A DNA stretch of 64,000 nucleotides from JBBQZO01 sp038207625 (lineage in GTDB: Bacteria; Pseudomonadota; Gammaproteobacteria; Burkholderiales; Burkholderiaceae_D), in contig JBBQZO010000011.1 of the NCBI GenBank assembly GCA_038207625.1, positions 62,001 through 126,000 of the forward strand. The letters are read 5' to 3'. The notes under the pieces are model-generated. The model ran no database searches. It saw nothing but the letters and a program-made list of their open reading frames with translations, and had not been told where the DNA came from. Below are positions 43,743 to 52,600 of the stretch, one piece after another. A program made the translations under genes and the position numbers. Numbering within the stretch: the stretch's first letter is position 1; every line of letters begins with the position of its first letter.

Positions 43743-44879
43743 ATGGAACGCGACCAGGCACTAAAATTCATGAACGACCTGCTGCGCCTGATGGTCAGCA
43801 AGAACGGTTCCGACCTGTTCATCACGGCCGGCTTCCCGCCGGCCATCAAGATCGACGGCAAGGTGACCCCTGTGTCGGCCCAGGCGCTGACGGCGGCCCA
43901 CACGATCGACCTGGCCCGCTCGATCATGAGCGACAAGCAAACGGCCGCCTTCGAGTTGACGCGCGAATCGAATTTCGCCATCAGCCCGGGCGACCTGGGA
44001 CGGTTTCGCGTATCGGCCTTCATGCAGATGAGCTGCGTGGGCATGGTACTGCGCACCATCACCACCGCCATTCCCAAGCTGGAAGACCTGGGCCTGCCGT
44101 CGGTGCTGCAAGACATCGTGATGACCAAGCGCGGCCTGGTGATCATGGTCGGCGCGACCGGCTCGGGCAAGTCGACGACGCTGGCGGCGATGGTGGGCTA
44201 CCGCAACGAGAACAGCTACGGCCACATCATCACCATCGAGGACCCGGTCGAGTACGTGCATCCGCACAAGAACTGCATCATCAGCCAGCGCGAAGTGGGC
44301 GTTGACACCGACGACTGGGAAGTGGCGCTGAAAAACTGCCTGCGCCAGGCGCCCGACGTGATCCAGATCGGCGAGATCCGCGACCGTCAGACGATGGACC
44401 ACGCGGTGGCCTTCGCCGAGACGGGCCATTTGTGCCTGGCGACGCTGCACGCCAACAGCGCCAACCAGGCGCTCGACCGTATCATCAACTTCTTCCCCGA
44501 AGAGCGCCGCCAGCAACTGCTGATGGACTTGTCGCTGAATCTGAAGGGGATGGTGTCGCAGCGCCTGATTCCGCTCAAGGAGAGCAAGGGGCGCTGCGTG
44601 GCGATCGAGATCATGCTCAACTCGCCGCTGATCTCGGACCTGATCTTCAAGGGCCAGGTGCACGAGATCAAGGAAATCATGAAGAAATCGCGCGAACTGG
44701 GCATGCAAACCTTCGACCAGGCCCTGTTCGACCTGCACGAGATGGACAAGATCACCTACGAAGATGCACTACGCAACGCGGACTCGGTCAACGACCTGCG
44801 CCTGGCCATCAAACTGCAGGGCAAGGCGGCCAAGAACCGCGACTTGTCGCTCGGCACCGAACATTTAGGGATCGTCTGA
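43743..44879 (+). CDS. pilU: Type IV pilus ATPase PilU
   Basis: PilU assists PilT in retraction, mainly under load. The 378-residue product starts MERDQALKFMNDLLRLMVSKNGSDLFITAGFPPAIK and has Walker A VGATGSGKSTT, Walker B VIQIGEIRDRQTM and the PilU-type LMDLSLNLKGMVSQRLI region. GAGG precedes the ATG. It is the classical partner downstream of pilT; the gene at 36577 is a second, diverged copy. Confidence 0.96.
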   Translation: MERDQALKFMNDLLRLMVSKNGSDLFITAGFPPAIKIDGKVTPVSAQALTAAHTIDLARSIMSDKQTAAFELTRESNFAISPGDLGRFRVSAFMQMSCVGMVLRTITTAIPKLEDLGLPSVLQDIVMTKRGLVIMVGATGSGKSTTLAAMVGYRNENSYGHIITIEDPVEYVHPHKNCIISQREVGVDTDDWEVALKNCLRQAPDVIQIGEIRDRQTMDHAVAFAETGHLCLATLHANSANQALDRIINFFPEERRQQLLMDLSLNLKGMVSQRLIPLKESKGRCVAIEIMLNSPLISDLIFKGQVHEIKEIMKKSRELGMQTFDQALFDLHEMDKITYEDALRNADSVNDLRLAIKLQGKAAKNRDLSLGTEHLGIV

Positions 44880-44881
44880 CT

Positions 44882-45364
44882 ATGAATATTTATGATTTTC
44901 AAGCCACCGGCATCAACGGTGCACCGGTCGACCTGGCCCAGTACAAGGGCAAGGTTGTGCTGATCGTCAACACCGCCAGCGCCTGCGGCTTCACGCCCCA
45001 GTACAAAGGGCTGGAAACAGTGTACGAACAGTTCAAGGACAAGGGCGTGGTGGTGCTGGGCTTCCCGTGCAATCAGTTCGGCTCCCAGGAGTCGGGCACG
45101 GAGGCGGAGATCGGCGCCTTCTGCGAAAAGAACTACGGCGTCACGTTTCCCCTGTTTGCCAAGATCGACGTCAACGGTGACGCCACCCACCCCCTGTTCG
45201 CCCACCTGAAGAAAGCCGCGCCCGGTCTGCTGGGCACCCAGGCGATCAAATGGAACTTCACCAAGTTTCTCGTCAAGAAAGACGGCACCGTCTACCAGCG
45301 CTACGCGTCGGCGACGGCGCCGGAAAAACTGATCGGCGATATCGAAACGCTGCTGGCCGAATAA
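44882..45364 (+). CDS. Glutathione peroxidase family peroxidase
   Basis: The 160-residue product is a Cys-type glutathione peroxidase: NTASACGFTPQYKGLE carries the peroxidatic Cys in place of selenocysteine, followed by GFPCNQFGSQE (Gln and second Cys) and WNFTKFLV with the conserved Trp-Asn-Phe. Such bacterial enzymes often use thioredoxin rather than glutathione. ATG lies two bases after the pilU stop; this is likely chance closeness or read-through rather than a functional link. Confidence 0.93.
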   Translation: MNIYDFQATGINGAPVDLAQYKGKVVLIVNTASACGFTPQYKGLETVYEQFKDKGVVVLGFPCNQFGSQESGTEAEIGAFCEKNYGVTFPLFAKIDVNGDATHPLFAHLKKAAPGLLGTQAIKWNFTKFLVKKDGTVYQRYASATAPEKLIGDIETLLAE

Positions 45365-45424
45365 GGCCACGGCGCGCGCCGCCATGCAAGCAGGACACCC
45401 TTGACGGGTGACGGGAGAACAGCG

Positions 45425-46168
45425 ATGGATAAGCGACCGGTCGTCATTTACGGCAACGGCAATTTCGCCGGCCTGTTGTGGTATTGCCTGACGCACGACA
45501 GCGCGCGCGAAGTGGTCGGGTTTACCGTCGACCGCGCCTTCGTGGGCGGCGGCATGCTGCAAGGCTTGCCGGTGCTGCCCTTCGACGAACTGGAGCGCCA
45601 CTTCCCGCCCGACCAGGTCGAACTGCTGATCGCGCTTGGCTACCGGCGCATCAACGCGCTGCGCAGGGAGCGCTTCGAGCAGGCCAAGGCGCGCCGCTAC
45701 CATTGCGCCAGCTATGTGTCGAGCCGCGCCAAGGTGTGGCCGGACCTGGTGATGGGCGAAAATTGCCTGATCTTCGACCACGCCCAGATTGAAACCGAGG
45801 TCACCTTGCACGATAACGTGATCGTGCGCAGCGGCGCGCGCCTCGGCAGCCATTGCACGCTGGGCGCGCACAGTTTCGTCGCGGCCCAGGCCGCCATCGG
45901 CGCCAACGTCGTGTGCGGCGCGCAAGCGTTCGTCGGCGTCGGCGCGGTGGTGCGCGACGGCCTGCGCCTGGGCGAGCGCAGCTTCGTCGGCCCCGGCGCG
46001 GTGCTGCTGGAGGATAGCGAGGCCGATGCCGTCTACGTGGGCGACCCGGCCCGCAAGGACGAGCACAGCGCGCTGATCGTCACCGATGCCGCCGGCATCG
46101 CGCAGGGCGCGCCTGCGCCTCACAGAAATTCAAATGACGCGCTTATCGCCCCACAATTATTGACGTGA
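45425..46168 (+). CDS. NeuD-like sugar O-acyltransferase
   Basis: The 247-residue product combines an N-terminal Rossmann-like nucleotide-fold part (VVIYGNGNFAGLLWYCL, GYRRINALRRERF) with a C-terminal left-handed beta-helix of hexapeptide repeats (VTLHDNVIVRSGARLGSHCTLGAHSFVAAQAAIGANVVCG). This is the layout of the sialic acid O-acetyltransferase NeuD family and of related PglD-like enzymes. ATG at 45425 follows a GGGAG site. No sialic acid gene is near, so the acceptor is unknown. Confidence 0.85.
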   Translation: MDKRPVVIYGNGNFAGLLWYCLTHDSAREVVGFTVDRAFVGGGMLQGLPVLPFDELERHFPPDQVELLIALGYRRINALRRERFEQAKARRYHCASYVSSRAKVWPDLVMGENCLIFDHAQIETEVTLHDNVIVRSGARLGSHCTLGAHSFVAAQAAIGANVVCGAQAFVGVGAVVRDGLRLGERSFVGPGAVLLEDSEADAVYVGDPARKDEHSALIVTDAAGIAQGAPAPHRNSNDALIAPQLLT

Positions 46169-46298
46169 GTGATAATAGATATTAACAAAACAGCATACAT
46201 CATTTGATTTGGAAATGATGCGCATCACAATTTGCAATTGGCGTTATATGTTGCAAGCGCACATAATCTGTCCACACAAAATTAATTGAGGACAGAAA

Positions 46299-46487
46299 AT
46301 GAATATCGCCAAAAACATGGAAGCCATCTTTATCGTCGCCGTCGCGCTCAGCTGCATCACCGCCTTCGCCGAACCGCCACTGAAAAAGATCAGCGTCCAG
46401 GCCGCCGTCAACGACGACGCCATGATCCGCGTCAATATCGTTGGCCATCGTCTCACCGCTGCACAAAAAGCCGAACTGGGCGCCTGA
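46299..46487 (+). CDS. Small exported protein, 62 aa
   Basis: The 62-residue product has a signal-peptide-like start (MEAIFIVAVALSCITAFA) and a mature part of about 40 residues (EPPLKKISVQAAVNDDAMIRVNIVGHRLTAAQKAELGA). A GAGGACAG ribosome site lies before the ATG. The family is unknown, but the good start signals and signal peptide support a real gene. It is convergent with glcF, five bases apart. Confidence 0.65.
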   Translation: MNIAKNMEAIFIVAVALSCITAFAEPPLKKISVQAAVNDDAMIRVNIVGHRLTAAQKAELGA

Positions 46488-46492
46488 TCGTT

Positions 46493-47719
46493 TCAAGCCA
46501 GCGCGCGGTCGATCAACTCGATCCAGTGCGTCACCGGCGTTTCGGTACCTGACTGAAGATGGCTCACGCAGCCAATATTGGCCGACACAATCAGCTCGGC
46601 CCCAGTCGCAAGTAAGTTAGCCAATTTGTTGTCGCGCAGTTCGGTCGCCAGCGTCGGCTGCAGCACCGAATAGGTGCCGGCCGAACCGCAACACAAATGA
46701 CTGTCGACGCACAGCGTGACATCGACTCCCGCAGCGCGCAACAGAGCCTCCACCTTGCCGCGGATCTGCTGCCCATGCTGCAGCGTGCAAGGCGGGTGGA
46801 ACGCCACCGGCTGCACTATCTTCCCCTTCAATTTCTGCACCAGTTGCTGCTCGAACGGCGGCAAGATCTCCGACAGATCGCGCGTCAAGGCGCTGATGCG
46901 CGCCGCCTTCTCGGCGTACTGCGCGTCGTGCGCCAGCAGGTGTCCATATTCCTTCACCGTCACGCCGCAACCGGACGCGGTCATCACGATCGCCTCGACC
47001 TGGCCCGACTCGACGAACGGCCACCAGGCGTCGACATTGCGGCGCATATCGTCCAGGCCACCGTCCTGATCGTTCAAGTGATAGCGCACCGCGCCGCAGC
47101 AGCCCGCCTTGGGAGCGACGATCAACTGCACGCCGAGCGCGTCGAGCACGCGCGCGGTCGCGGCGTTGATGTTCGGACCCAGCGTCGGTTGCACGCAGCC
47201 GTCCAGCACCAGCATCTTGCGCGCGTGGGTGCTGCGCGGCCACTGTCCCGCGCCAGACGGCGCGGCCAGCTTGTCCTGCAGCGGCTTGGACAACAGCGGA
47301 CGGGCCAGCCGCCCCAGCGTGTAGGCCGACTTGAACAGCCAGCGGCGCGGCAACGCCTCCTTGAGCACATAACGCTCGATGCGTTCAAGCAGCGGGCGCT
47401 GCACGCGCTGCTCGACGACCTTGCGTCCGATGTCGAGCAGGCGCCCGTACTGCACGCCCGATGGGCAGGTGGTTTCGCAATTGCGGCACGTCAGGCAGCG
47501 GTCCAGATGGGTCTGGGTCTTGCGCGTGACGGCCTCGCCTTCGAGCACCTGCTTGATCAGGTAGATGCGTCCGCGCGGGCCGTCGCGTTCGTCGCCCAGC
47601 AGCTGGTAAGTGGGACAGGTGGCGGTGCAAAAGCCGCAATGGACGCAGGCGCGCAGGATCGCTTCGGCCTCCTCGCCCTCGCGCGTGTTCTTGATGAAGT
47701 CGGCCAGATTGGTTTGCAT
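46493..47719 (-). CDS. glcF: Glycolate oxidase iron-sulfur subunit
   Basis: GlcF carries two 4Fe-4S clusters that take electrons from GlcD/GlcE to the quinone pool. The 408-residue product has CVHCGFCTATCPTY and CLTCRNCETTCP as cluster motifs, and two cysteine-rich CCG-type segments (AGCCGAVRYHL, HLCCGSAGTY). It is the third gene of glcD-glcE-glcF, starting three bases after the glcE stop. Confidence 0.95.
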   Translation of the reverse strand: MQTNLADFIKNTREGEEAEAILRACVHCGFCTATCPTYQLLGDERDGPRGRIYLIKQVLEGEAVTRKTQTHLDRCLTCRNCETTCPSGVQYGRLLDIGRKVVEQRVQRPLLERIERYVLKEALPRRWLFKSAYTLGRLARPLLSKPLQDKLAAPSGAGQWPRSTHARKMLVLDGCVQPTLGPNINAATARVLDALGVQLIVAPKAGCCGAVRYHLNDQDGGLDDMRRNVDAWWPFVESGQVEAIVMTASGCGVTVKEYGHLLAHDAQYAEKAARISALTRDLSEILPPFEQQLVQKLKGKIVQPVAFHPPCTLQHGQQIRGKVEALLRAAGVDVTLCVDSHLCCGSAGTYSVLQPTLATELRDNKLANLLATGAELIVSANIGCVSHLQSGTETPVTHWIELIDRALA

Positions 47720-47722
47720 CGT

Positions 47723-48766
47723 TTAGCCCATCCGTCCGGGGTTGAATACCTGCTGCGGGTCAAACGCGTTTTTCAGGCGCGCGTGGATCGCCGCCACGCC
47801 GGGCGCGAGCGGGTGGAACACGCCGACGCCCTTGTCGCCGCCGCGAAACAGCGTCGCGTGCCCGCCTGCCGCCGCCACCGTGCTGCGAATTGAGCGCGCG
47901 TTGTCGGCGTCGGCGCGCAACCAGCGCTGCGCGCCGCCCCACTCGATCAATTGAGAGCCGCGCAAAATCAGCGCGCTGGCGGCCGATGGCACCGACAGGC
48001 GCCACAACGTGGGCGCGTCGGCGAAAAAAGCGTGCTGTTGTTCGCGCAGGCTGCGCCAGAAGGCGGCGCCGTCGGCCAGCTCGTCACCGCCCAGCAGCGC
48101 GCTCGCCTCGGCCACCGCCGCCTCGGCGCCGGACAGGCGCAGCGTCAGTTCGCCGTCGACCCAGCAACTGGCCGAGATCGGCAGCGGCTGGCCGCCCCAC
48201 GCGTTCAGGCGCGCGATCGCTTCGATCTCGCTCATCGCAAAGCGCAGGCTGGCCTCGCGAAACGGGCGTGGCAGCACCTTGATCGAGCATTCCAGGATCA
48301 GTCCCAGCGTGCCCATCGAACCGGTCAGCAGGCGCGAGACGTCGTAGCCGGCCACGTTCTTCATCACCTGACCGCCGAACTTGAGCACCTCGGCCTTGCC
48401 GTTCAACAGCAGCGCGCCCAGCACGAAATCGCGCACGGCGCCGCTGGTGGCGCGGCGCGGGCCGGACAAGCCGCCGGCAAGCATGCCGCCCACCGTGGCA
48501 TGCTTGCCGAAATGGGGCGGCTCGAACGCGAGCATCTGATTGTGTTCGGCCAGCGCCGCCTCGATCTCAGCGAGCGACGTGCCGCAGCGCGCCGTGATCA
48601 CCAGCTCGGTCGGCTCGTAGGCCACGATGCCGCTGTAGGGGCGCGTGTCGAGCACGTCGCCGTCAAGACTCTGGCCATACCAGTCCAAGCTGCCGCCCCC
48701 GCGCAGGCGCAGCGCGCCCTTGGCCGCCTGCGCGCCCCGTATCCGATCCTGAAATTGTTCTACCAT
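47723..48766 (-). CDS. glcE: Glycolate oxidase FAD-binding subunit
   Basis: The 347-residue product has a PCMH-type FAD domain (LRLRGGGSLDWYG, GKHATVGGMLAGGLSGPRRATSGAVRDFVLGALLLNG, GSMGTLGLILECSIKVLP). GlcE works with GlcD and GlcF to oxidise glycolate to glyoxylate. ATG at 48766 was chosen as the family-typical start; the open frame continues far upstream into glcD as noise. It follows glcD by 23 bases. Confidence 0.95.
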   Translation of the reverse strand: MVEQFQDRIRGAQAAKGALRLRGGGSLDWYGQSLDGDVLDTRPYSGIVAYEPTELVITARCGTSLAEIEAALAEHNQMLAFEPPHFGKHATVGGMLAGGLSGPRRATSGAVRDFVLGALLLNGKAEVLKFGGQVMKNVAGYDVSRLLTGSMGTLGLILECSIKVLPRPFREASLRFAMSEIEAIARLNAWGGQPLPISASCWVDGELTLRLSGAEAAVAEASALLGGDELADGAAFWRSLREQQHAFFADAPTLWRLSVPSAASALILRGSQLIEWGGAQRWLRADADNARSIRSTVAAAGGHATLFRGGDKGVGVFHPLAPGVAAIHARLKNAFDPQQVFNPGRMG

Positions 48767-48789
48767 CGCGTGCAAAGGTGACTCCGATT

Positions 48790-50274
48790 CTAAAAGCGCG
48801 GCAGATGCGCAAACTTGAGCAGGCCGGCGCTGACGCGCATCTTGCCAAACTCGGCGCAGCGGTTCAGCGTCGGTATCGCCTTGTCGGGATTGAGCAGACC
48901 GTGCGGGTCGAACGCGCGCTTGACGTCGAAAAACGCGGCCAGTTCGCTGGCCGTGAACTGCACGCACATCGAATTGATCTTCTCGATGCCCACCCCGTGC
49001 TCGCCCGTGATGGTGCCACCCACCTCGACGCACAGCGCCAGGATCTCGGCACCGAACGCCTCGGCGCGCTCGAATTCGTCGACCTTGTTGGCGTCAAACA
49101 GAATCAAAGGGTGCAGATTGCCGTCGCCGGCGTGGAACACGTTGGCGCAGCGCAGAGCGTATTTCTGCTCCATCTGGGCGATCCCGGTGAGTACGTACGC
49201 GAGCTTGTTGCGCGGGATGGTGCCGTCCATGCAGTAGTAGTCGGGCGAGATGCGCCCGGCGGCCGGAAACGCGTTCTTGCGACCGGACCAGAAACGCATC
49301 CGCTCGGCCTCGTTGTGCGACACCGCGATCGCGCTCGCGCCGGCCGCCTCCAGCACCGCCGTCATGCGCGCGATTTCCTCGTCCACCTCGGCCACCGTGC
49401 CGTCGGCCTCGCACAGCAGGATGGCGGCGGCCTCGGTGTCGTAGCCGGCCTTGACGAAGGGTTCGACCATGCGCGACGAGGTGCGGTCCATCATCTCCAG
49501 CCCGGCCGGGATGATGCCGGCCGCGATCACGCTGGCCACCGCATTGCCGCCGGTGACGATGTCGTCGAACGAGGCGATGATCACGCGCGCCGCCTGCGGC
49601 TTGGGGATCAGTTTCACGGTCACTTCGGTGACGATGCCCAGCATGCCTTCGGAGCCGATGAACACGGCCAGCAGGTCCAGCCCGGGCGCGTCGAGCGCCT
49701 CGCTGCCCAATTCGATCACGTCGCCGTCGATGGTGGCCACGCGCACGCGCAGCACGTTGTGGATGGTCAGCCCGTATTTGAGACAGTGCACGCCGCCCGA
49801 GTTTTCCGCCACGTTGCCGCCGATGGTGCAGGCAATTTGCGAGGACGGGTCGGGCGCGTAATACAGGCCATGTTGGGCGGCCGCGTCCGAGATGGCCAGG
49901 TTGCGCACGCCCGGCTGCACCACCGCGATGCGCGCGAGCGGCTCCATGCGCACGATGCGGTTCAGGCGCGCCGTCGAAATGACCACCCCGTCGGCGATCG
50001 GCAGCGCGCCGCCCGACAGGCCGGTGCCGGCGCCGCGCGGCACAATCGGCACCTGCAGTTCGCGGCAGATGTTAAGGATCGCGAGCACCTGCTCCTCGCT
50101 GGCGGGCAACGTGACGATCATCGGCAGCTGGCGGTAGGCGGCCAGGCCGTCGCACTCGTAGGGACGGGTGTCTTCGGCTTCGCTCAGGATGGCGCTGTCC
50201 GGCAGCGCCGCGCGCAATGCGGCCAGCACCTGTTGCTGGCGCGTGCGCGGGATCGGAAGTTGGGGGGCAGACAT
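48790..50274 (-). CDS. glcD: Glycolate oxidase catalytic subunit
   Basis: The 494-residue flavoprotein oxidises glycolate (possibly also D-lactate). It has the FAD motif PIVPRGAGTGLSGGALP, CTIGGNVAENSGG, GSEGMLGIVTEVTV and the C-terminal GTITGEHGVGIEK and FDPHGLLNPDKA. ATG at 50274 (MSAPQLPIP) fits the family. It heads the glcDEF operon and is divergent from the adenosyltransferase gene with 74 bases between them. Confidence 0.96.
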   Translation of the reverse strand: MSAPQLPIPRTRQQQVLAALRAALPDSAILSEAEDTRPYECDGLAAYRQLPMIVTLPASEEQVLAILNICRELQVPIVPRGAGTGLSGGALPIADGVVISTARLNRIVRMEPLARIAVVQPGVRNLAISDAAAQHGLYYAPDPSSQIACTIGGNVAENSGGVHCLKYGLTIHNVLRVRVATIDGDVIELGSEALDAPGLDLLAVFIGSEGMLGIVTEVTVKLIPKPQAARVIIASFDDIVTGGNAVASVIAAGIIPAGLEMMDRTSSRMVEPFVKAGYDTEAAAILLCEADGTVAEVDEEIARMTAVLEAAGASAIAVSHNEAERMRFWSGRKNAFPAAGRISPDYYCMDGTIPRNKLAYVLTGIAQMEQKYALRCANVFHAGDGNLHPLILFDANKVDEFERAEAFGAEILALCVEVGGTITGEHGVGIEKINSMCVQFTASELAAFFDVKRAFDPHGLLNPDKAIPTLNRCAEFGKMRVSAGLLKFAHLPRF

Positions 50275-50348
50275 GCATTCATTGTAAGCACAATCGGCCG
50301 AATTTGTCGTATCCTGCCTTTTGTTCATTCAATATTGAGGTTTTATCA

Positions 50349-50903
50349 TGGGTAACCGACTCTCCAAAATCGCCACCCGCACCGGCGACAACGGCACCAC
50401 CGGCTTGGGCGACGGCAGCCGCACCGAGAAGGACAGCGTGCGCGTGCACGCGCTGGGCGACGTCGATGAACTCAATTCCTATGTCGGCCTGCTGCTGTGC
50501 GAGGACATGCCCGAGGCGCTGCGCGAAGAACTGATCTCGATCCAGCACGACCTGTTCGACCTGGGCGGTGAACTGTGCATCCCCGGCTATCAGATGATCA
50601 CCGATGAGCATGTGGCACGCCTGGACACGCTGCTGGAAAAATACAATGCCGACCTGCCGGCGCTGAAGGACTTCATCCTGCCGGCCGGCTCGCGCGCGGC
50701 GGCGGTGGCACACCTGTGCCGCACCGTGTGCCGACGCGCCGAACGCAGCATCGTCACGCTGGGCAAGGCGGAAAAGATCAATGAGCATCCGCGCCAGTAC
50801 GTCAACCGCCTGTCCGACCTGATGTTCGTGCTCTCGCGCGTGCTGAACCGTTTTGCCGGCGGCAGCGACGTACTGTGGCACAACGATCGCAAGCGCGGCT
50901 GAT
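50349..50903 (+). CDS. PduO-type cob(I)alamin adenosyltransferase
   Basis: This enzyme transfers the adenosyl group of ATP to reduced cobalamin, giving coenzyme B12. The 184-residue product begins with the signature TRTGDNGTTGLGDGSRTEKD (ATP-binding) and contains RTVCRRAERSIVTL and LNRLSDLMFVLSRV-like family motifs (here VNRLSDLMFVLSRVLNR). TTGAGG precedes the ATG. It stands alone without other cobalamin genes, as is usual for organisms that salvage B12. Confidence 0.94.
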
Positions 50904-50968
50904 TGCGGCTTTGCCGCTCAGGCGGGCGGCAAGCATATTCCCATATTCATAAAAAACGACGAGACCGG

Positions 50969-51385
50969 ATGACGATGAAAAATACATTAGCGATATGTGC
51001 GATCAGCGCAGCGATGCTCAGTGCATGCGGTGGTGGCGGCACCAGCACGACCAATACGGCCCCCACGCAATCGTCATCGCCCGCATCGCCGCAGGTTCCA
51101 ACTCCGACTCCGACTCCGACTCCGACTCCAACTCCAACTCCGACTCCGGCTCCGGCTCCGGCGCCGGCTCCTAGCCCGGCGCCAGAACCCAGTCCTGCCC
51201 CGACACCTGCCCCATCGCCGACGCCGACGCCGACGCCTCCTCCCGCTCCAGTTCCTGCTCCAACACCGGTCCCGGTGCCACCTCCCGTGCCAGGAGCGTC
51301 GCCGTTACCAGAGCCAATTCCACTGCCGGCACCGGCTCCCGCACCGTCAGCGATGACCATCACGGCGCCATCAACGCTGGTTTAA
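50969..51385 (+). CDS. Proline-rich lipoprotein, low complexity
   Basis: The 138-residue product has a lipoprotein signal (LAICAISAAMLSAC, then GGGGTSTT). Nearly all of the mature chain is Pro-Thr, Pro-Ala and Pro-Val repeats, ending in a short tail (SAMTITAPSTLV). The DNA has hexamer repeats of the CCGACT type. Such a chain would be an extended spacer attached to the membrane; no folded domain follows, so it may be a truncated form of a longer surface lipoprotein. ATG at 50969 or 50975. Confidence 0.6.
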   Translation: MTMKNTLAICAISAAMLSACGGGGTSTTNTAPTQSSSPASPQVPTPTPTPTPTPTPTPTPAPAPAPAPSPAPEPSPAPTPAPSPTPTPTPPPAPVPAPTPVPVPPPVPGASPLPEPIPLPAPAPAPSAMTITAPSTLV

Positions 51386-51540
51386 TACGTGTCACGACAT
51401 GTCTCGACACACATGCAAGCGGTGATGTGTTTGGGCTGACCGAATAGGCGGCTGACGCCGGCGTCGCCATACGCGAGCGCTGGCAGCATCAAGCGCGGCA
51501 ATTGTGACGCGCCGACCTGGTGGCGCGCGCGCCGCGCCGT

Positions 51541-52287
51541 TCAGTGGGCCAGCAGGCGCGCCATGCCCTCGGCCACGCGTACGCGCGACCAGCCGCTGGG
51601 GTGGCTGCGCGACAGCGTCTGGGGCTCACCCTGGGCGGCCAGTTTGGTGTAAAAGCTGACCATCGCACCGGACGGCCAGCCGGCCCGGTGCGCCAGCAGC
51701 ATGCCCAGCTGATCGGCCTCGCGCTCCTGCAGATACGACAGCGCGGACAGCCGGATCTGCATCGACAGGTCGCTGTCCAACCGCTCGCTGATCACGTCGA
51801 GCGTGCTGCCCGGCTGCGGGTTGATGAACAAGGCTTCGGACAATTCCTCGCGCTGGTGTTCGGCCAGCGCGTGCGCGATCTCGTGACCAAGCAGCGTGGC
51901 CAGCTCGCCATCGTTCAAGTCCAGCTTGCGCACGAAAGCGCTGCCGACCAGAATTTTCCCGCCCGCCATACAGGACGCTTCGACTGCGTCATCGCTGGTG
52001 GTATGCACTTCCCATTCCCACCCGGCCGCCTCCGGCTTGAGCGCGACGGCAGCGCCGATCAGAGCGGCGCTGATGTGCGCCAGCCGGGCCAGCAGCACAC
52101 GGTCATTGTCGATGCGGCCCGCTGCGGCCAGATCGACCACTCGTTCCAGATACTGATCTTCGGCCTGGCTGTTGACCGCGTCGGCGCTGAAACGCAGCTC
52201 TTGCCAGCGCCCGGAGTCGGGCACCTGGGCCAGCGCCGCGCGGCACGCGCACAACAGTCCGACGACACACAGCGAGGCGGCATTCAT
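51541..52287 (-). CDS. M48 family metallopeptidase
   Basis: The 248-residue product has a signal peptide (VVGLLCACRAALA) and the zinc motif HEIAHAL in LATLLGHEIAHALAEHQ, with the third ligand Glu in LQEREADQLGM. This matches the peptidase M48 (BepA/Oma1-like) family, periplasmic proteases that clear misfolded outer-membrane proteins. It is shorter than BepA because it lacks the C-terminal TPR domain. Confidence 0.9.
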   Translation of the reverse strand: MNAASLCVVGLLCACRAALAQVPDSGRWQELRFSADAVNSQAEDQYLERVVDLAAAGRIDNDRVLLARLAHISAALIGAAVALKPEAAGWEWEVHTTSDDAVEASCMAGGKILVGSAFVRKLDLNDGELATLLGHEIAHALAEHQREELSEALFINPQPGSTLDVISERLDSDLSMQIRLSALSYLQEREADQLGMLLAHRAGWPSGAMVSFYTKLAAQGEPQTLSRSHPSGWSRVRVAEGMARLLAH

Positions 52288-52600
52288 CGCACACTCCAGG
52301 TGATGCTGGGCGGCGCACGCGGCGGCGGGCGCGAGGCCAGCAGCGCCGGCCTCAAGTTCAATATAGGTGGCGGCGCGGACGCAGGCAAGCTCTCATTGCG
52401 CGCACGATATGCCGTGGTTGACGCTGGTCGGCGCGACATGGCTATCGACGCCAACCCAAAGGCCGAGGCAGTTCAGACGCTGGATGCGGCGGTTACGGAC
52501 TTCGTGACGTAAAACGACAAATGGGGTCAGAGTAATTTGTGCGATACACCTGCACAAAAAAACTCTGACCCCATTGATCGTTTTACTGCCTTGCGGCTTG
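52288..52600. other. Intergenic region between the M48 peptidase and dxs
   Basis: Both flanking genes are on the minus strand. The only structure seen is the long imperfect inverted repeat at 52510-52585; the rest has no supported gene. Confidence 0.5.
52510..52585. repeat. REP/MITE-like inverted repeat with GGGGTCAGAGT arms
   Basis: Arms TAAAACGA-CA-AATGGGGTCAGAGT (52510-52533) and the near-exact reverse complement (52562-52585) enclose an inner pair TTTGTGC/GCACAAA. GGGGTCAGAGT/ACTCTGACCCC ends are known from small dispersed repeats mobilised by REP-associated transposases in many proteobacteria. It starts 16 bases past the dxs stop and may also end the dxs transcript. Confidence 0.75.

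Noticed and set aside
50947..51363. A Gly-rich frame on the minus strand (GAGAGAG-type)
   Set aside because: It is the complement of the proline-rich lipoprotein, which has a signal peptide and lipobox; the Gly frame has neither.
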